Shown in pieces: positions 7,786 through 8,814 of a stretch of 8,814 bases of DNA. The stretch spans positions 1-8,814 of the forward strand of contig WGSR01000054.1 in NCBI GenBank assembly GCA_014871545.1, in the 5' to 3' direction. Below the pieces are notes generated by a model, which saw nothing but the letters and a program-made list of their open reading frames with translations, was not told where the DNA came from and ran no database searches. Source of the stretch: Collinsella sp. Lineage in GTDB: Bacteria > Actinomycetota > Coriobacteriia > Coriobacteriales > Coriobacteriaceae. A program made the position numbers and the translations under genes. Within the stretch, counting starts at the first letter, position 1. Every line of letters begins with the position of its first letter.

Positions 7786-7963
7786 TTGATCGGTGGACAA
7801 GTGGGCTGTTGCGACGAAACGCCAAGCAGGATGGGCTCTATACGAGGACGCCGCAGAGGCAATGGCGGGGGAGTGCGGCAGGCGCTCTGAGAGCCGCTGT
7901 ATGACCCCATTTCTCCTCAACCCGATTACCTGTGCTATGAACCTCGAATTGTTCGAGTAATCG

Positions 7964-7999
7964 CCAAAAGAAAAGCCCTCGCAGGATTGCGAGGGCTTT
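7964..7999 (-). terminator. Intrinsic terminator for the reverse-strand DUF6273-type remnant
   Basis: AAAGCCCTCGCA (7972-7983) and TGCGAGGGCTTT (7988-7999) form a perfect 12-base inverted repeat around a four-base loop. Read on the reverse strand the hairpin is followed by a T-rich run (TTTTCTTTT, 7974-7966). It lies 13 bases beyond the reverse-strand stop at 8013, the right place to end that gene. On the forward strand only three Ts follow the stem, so forward termination would be weak. Confidence 0.85.
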
Positions 8000-8012
8000 G
8001 CGCTAAAAGAGA

Positions 8013-8354
8013 TCAGAAGCAGAAAGCGGGGAGAACATAAAACGAGTCCGTCGCGCTGTAGCTGTAGCAAATACCGCCGCTTTGAACATAGCGAAAGGAC
8101 GTGGAGCTGCGCGGTCTCACGGAGCGAGTCCAGTGGCTATAGCCTGATGCACCGGAATAGTTCGACCCCGTCACGCCCTTGGATTTGTAGCACTCGTACT
8201 GGATGCCGTCGGATTGCATATCCCCGTATACTTCGGTTGCCGAGAGCAGAAAAACCTTGTCGGTCGTCGCTGAGGGGGCACCGCCCCAGTTACCGCCAAC
8301 GTTATCGGTTGTCTTTGTGACGGGTTTCACCTTTGACTGGAAGAACCTCTTGCC
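8013..8354 (-). pseudogene. C-terminal remnant of a DUF6273-type exported/surface protein
   Basis: The reverse frame is open from just after a stop at 8357-8355 down to the stop at 8015-8013. The 105 residues from a GTG at 8330 match, from memory, the C-terminal part of DUF6273-domain proteins: a DKVFLLSATEVYG block (24-36), QYECY (44-48), then an aromatic- and serine-rich core with HWTRS (66-70), FRYV (79-82) and a VLPAFCF terminus (99-105). The family resemblance continues upstream of the GTG (FFQSKVKPV) until the stop, and no convincing ribosome binding site precedes the GTG. So this is better read as a truncated remnant than a complete small gene. The N-terminal part, including any signal peptide, is missing, yet the reverse terminator is intact. 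The DUF6273 call rests on motif memory and is moderate; that it is a truncated gene tail is firmer. Confidence 0.62.
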
Positions 8355-8361
8355 TTATTAA
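8333..8361 (+). promoter_or_regulatory. Probable forward promoter ahead of the secreted-protein gene
   Basis: TTGACT (8333-8338) matches five of six -35 positions and TATTAA (8356-8361) four of six -10 positions, with an ideal 17-base spacer. Initiation would fall near 8368, leaving a leader of about 76 bases before the ATG at 8444. It overlaps the upstream end of the reverse-strand remnant. No other good promoter pair is evident before 8444. Confidence 0.5.
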
Positions 8362-8431
8362 AGAAATACGCCAAATACAACGGATATAAAGCGGAAGGAG
8401 GCGACATCGAGTAACTATCAAAGGCCAGATT

Positions 8432-8437
8432 AAGGAG
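8432..8437 (+). promoter_or_regulatory. Ribosome binding site for the gene at 8444
   Basis: AAGGAG lies six bases before the ATG at 8444. It is the main reason to prefer this start and frame over the overlapping frames that begin at 8452 and 8508, which have no such site. Confidence 0.75.
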
Positions 8438-8443
8438 CCAGCC

Positions 8444-8814
8444 ATGAAGAAATGCCTACCCTCCATCGTCTCAGCAACTCTTTGCCCCTCCCTTGTCATG
8501 ACACCATTTGTACCCGTTGCGGCAGCCCATGCCGACGAGGGATCTCCCGCCGAGAGCAGCGATATCTACGTCGGAGTCAATTACGACGAAAATTACGATA
8601 TATCCCTTTTTTGAGCGCGGGCGCTGCGCGGATTCATATTCCAAGGCGTGGTGCGATTCTCACGGATCTGCAAATAACCGCCCCGTCCCTCACAAGGTCA
8701 AGCTGAACGCGAAGGAGGAGGCTTGCCTGCGCGATCTCTAGCTTGTTGGCACCGCTGAAGTTATCGCCGGTCTCGTGACAACCGGTCCTGGCGGCGGCTT
8801 GTTTGCAACCGCAA
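8444..8814 (+). pseudogene. Small secreted protein gene of unknown family, broken by frameshift and amber codon; runs off the window
   Basis: I do not recognise this gene. From the ATG at 8444 the first frame gives 56 residues ending at TGA 8612-8614. It begins with a clear Sec signal peptide: MKK, a hydrophobic stretch (about 5-27) and a probable cleavage site after AAAHA (26-30), followed by an acidic mature start (DEGSPAESSD). At 8607-8612 there is a T6 run. Reading it as T5 continues from SLF into ERGRCADSYSKAWC and stays open for about 42 codons to a TAG at 8739-8741. Beyond that amber codon the same frame continues to the window end with a small-residue, hydrophobic sequence (VGTAEVIAGLV, then TGPGGGLFATA). 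The promoter, ribosome binding site and signal peptide argue for a once-real exported protein; two interruptions suggest a pseudogene, or a sequencing error plus one nonsense mutation. The small Gly/Ala-rich tail is loosely bacteriocin-like, but that is speculation. Confidence 0.55.

Larger units (their letters stand above)
7542..8012. other. 471-base stretch with no convincing gene; palindromes, degenerate repeats and a terminator
   Basis: This stretch has mixed base composition and lacks the G/C-third-position pattern of the genes upstream. It contains two adjacent dyads (7545-7574), a degenerate repeat with a 57-base period (about 7645-7785), an inverted-repeat cluster (7923-7963) and a reverse-strand terminator (7964-7999). 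The best small forward open frame is a 55-codon GTG frame, 7793-7960. It has no visible ribosome binding site and is preceded by an in-frame stop at 7787, so I do not call it a gene. The long reverse open frame across 7654-8070 runs through the terminator hairpin and is unlikely to be coding. The region is probably decayed accessory DNA downstream of the tRNA. Confidence 0.6.

Noticed and set aside
7793..7960. 55-codon forward GTG frame ending LELFE, with an internal ATG at 7901
   Set aside because: The composition looks fairly protein-like, but there is no ribosome binding site, an in-frame stop sits just upstream at 7787, and I recognise no family. It may be a fragment of a decayed gene; not supportable as a gene.
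7654..8070. 138-codon open frame on the reverse strand
   Set aside because: It runs through the perfect terminator hairpin at 7972-7999 and through the end of the DUF6273-type remnant in another frame, has no ribosome binding site and no recognisable domain. Its repetitive C-terminal part is explained by the 57-base DNA repeat.
8302..8499. 65-codon reverse frame upstream of the DUF6273-type remnant, considered as its lost N-terminus
   Set aside because: The translation has no resemblance to an exported protein N-terminus and overlaps the forward promoter, ribosome binding site and signal peptide at 8333-8499.

Overview
The window looks like chromosomal DNA of a GC-rich gut Actinomycetota of the class Coriobacteriia, probably Collinsella or a close relative. 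This rests on the G/C-rich codon third positions, the der-plsY-gpsA-rpe gene order, the tRNA with an encoded CCA, and a C-terminal remnant of a DUF6273-type exported protein, a family I associate with Collinsella. No database search was possible, so the taxon is an inference.

Bases 1-7345 are one tightly packed, all-forward housekeeping block. It holds the 3' part of der (ribosome-assembly GTPase), plsY and gpsA (first steps of phosphatidic acid synthesis), rpe (pentose phosphate epimerase), a NifS/IscS-type cysteine desulfurase, a Nif3-like dinuclear-metal protein, a coiled-coil zinc-ribbon protein and coaBC (coenzyme A synthesis). Gaps run from -8 to +18 bases and no internal terminator is visible, so the block is probably one operon that began upstream of the window. 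GpsA makes the glycerol-3-phosphate that PlsY acylates; the Nif3 and zinc-ribbon genes are translationally coupled and are a known conserved pair.

Bases 7346-7541 hold a promoter, tRNA-Pro(GGG) and a very strong intrinsic terminator. No separate terminator follows coaBC, so operon transcripts probably run through the tRNA to the same hairpin.

From 7542 to the end the character changes. Codon structure disappears and the DNA carries palindromes and a degenerate 57-base repeat. A reverse-strand intrinsic terminator then serves a truncated DUF6273-type gene remnant (8013-8354). Finally a forward gene with its own promoter, ribosome binding site and signal peptide starts at 8444, but it is broken by a one-base frameshift in a T6 run and by an amber codon. 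This downstream part reads as an accessory, decaying region next to a tRNA gene, a classic integration site. I saw no CRISPR array, integrase, transposase or complete defence system.
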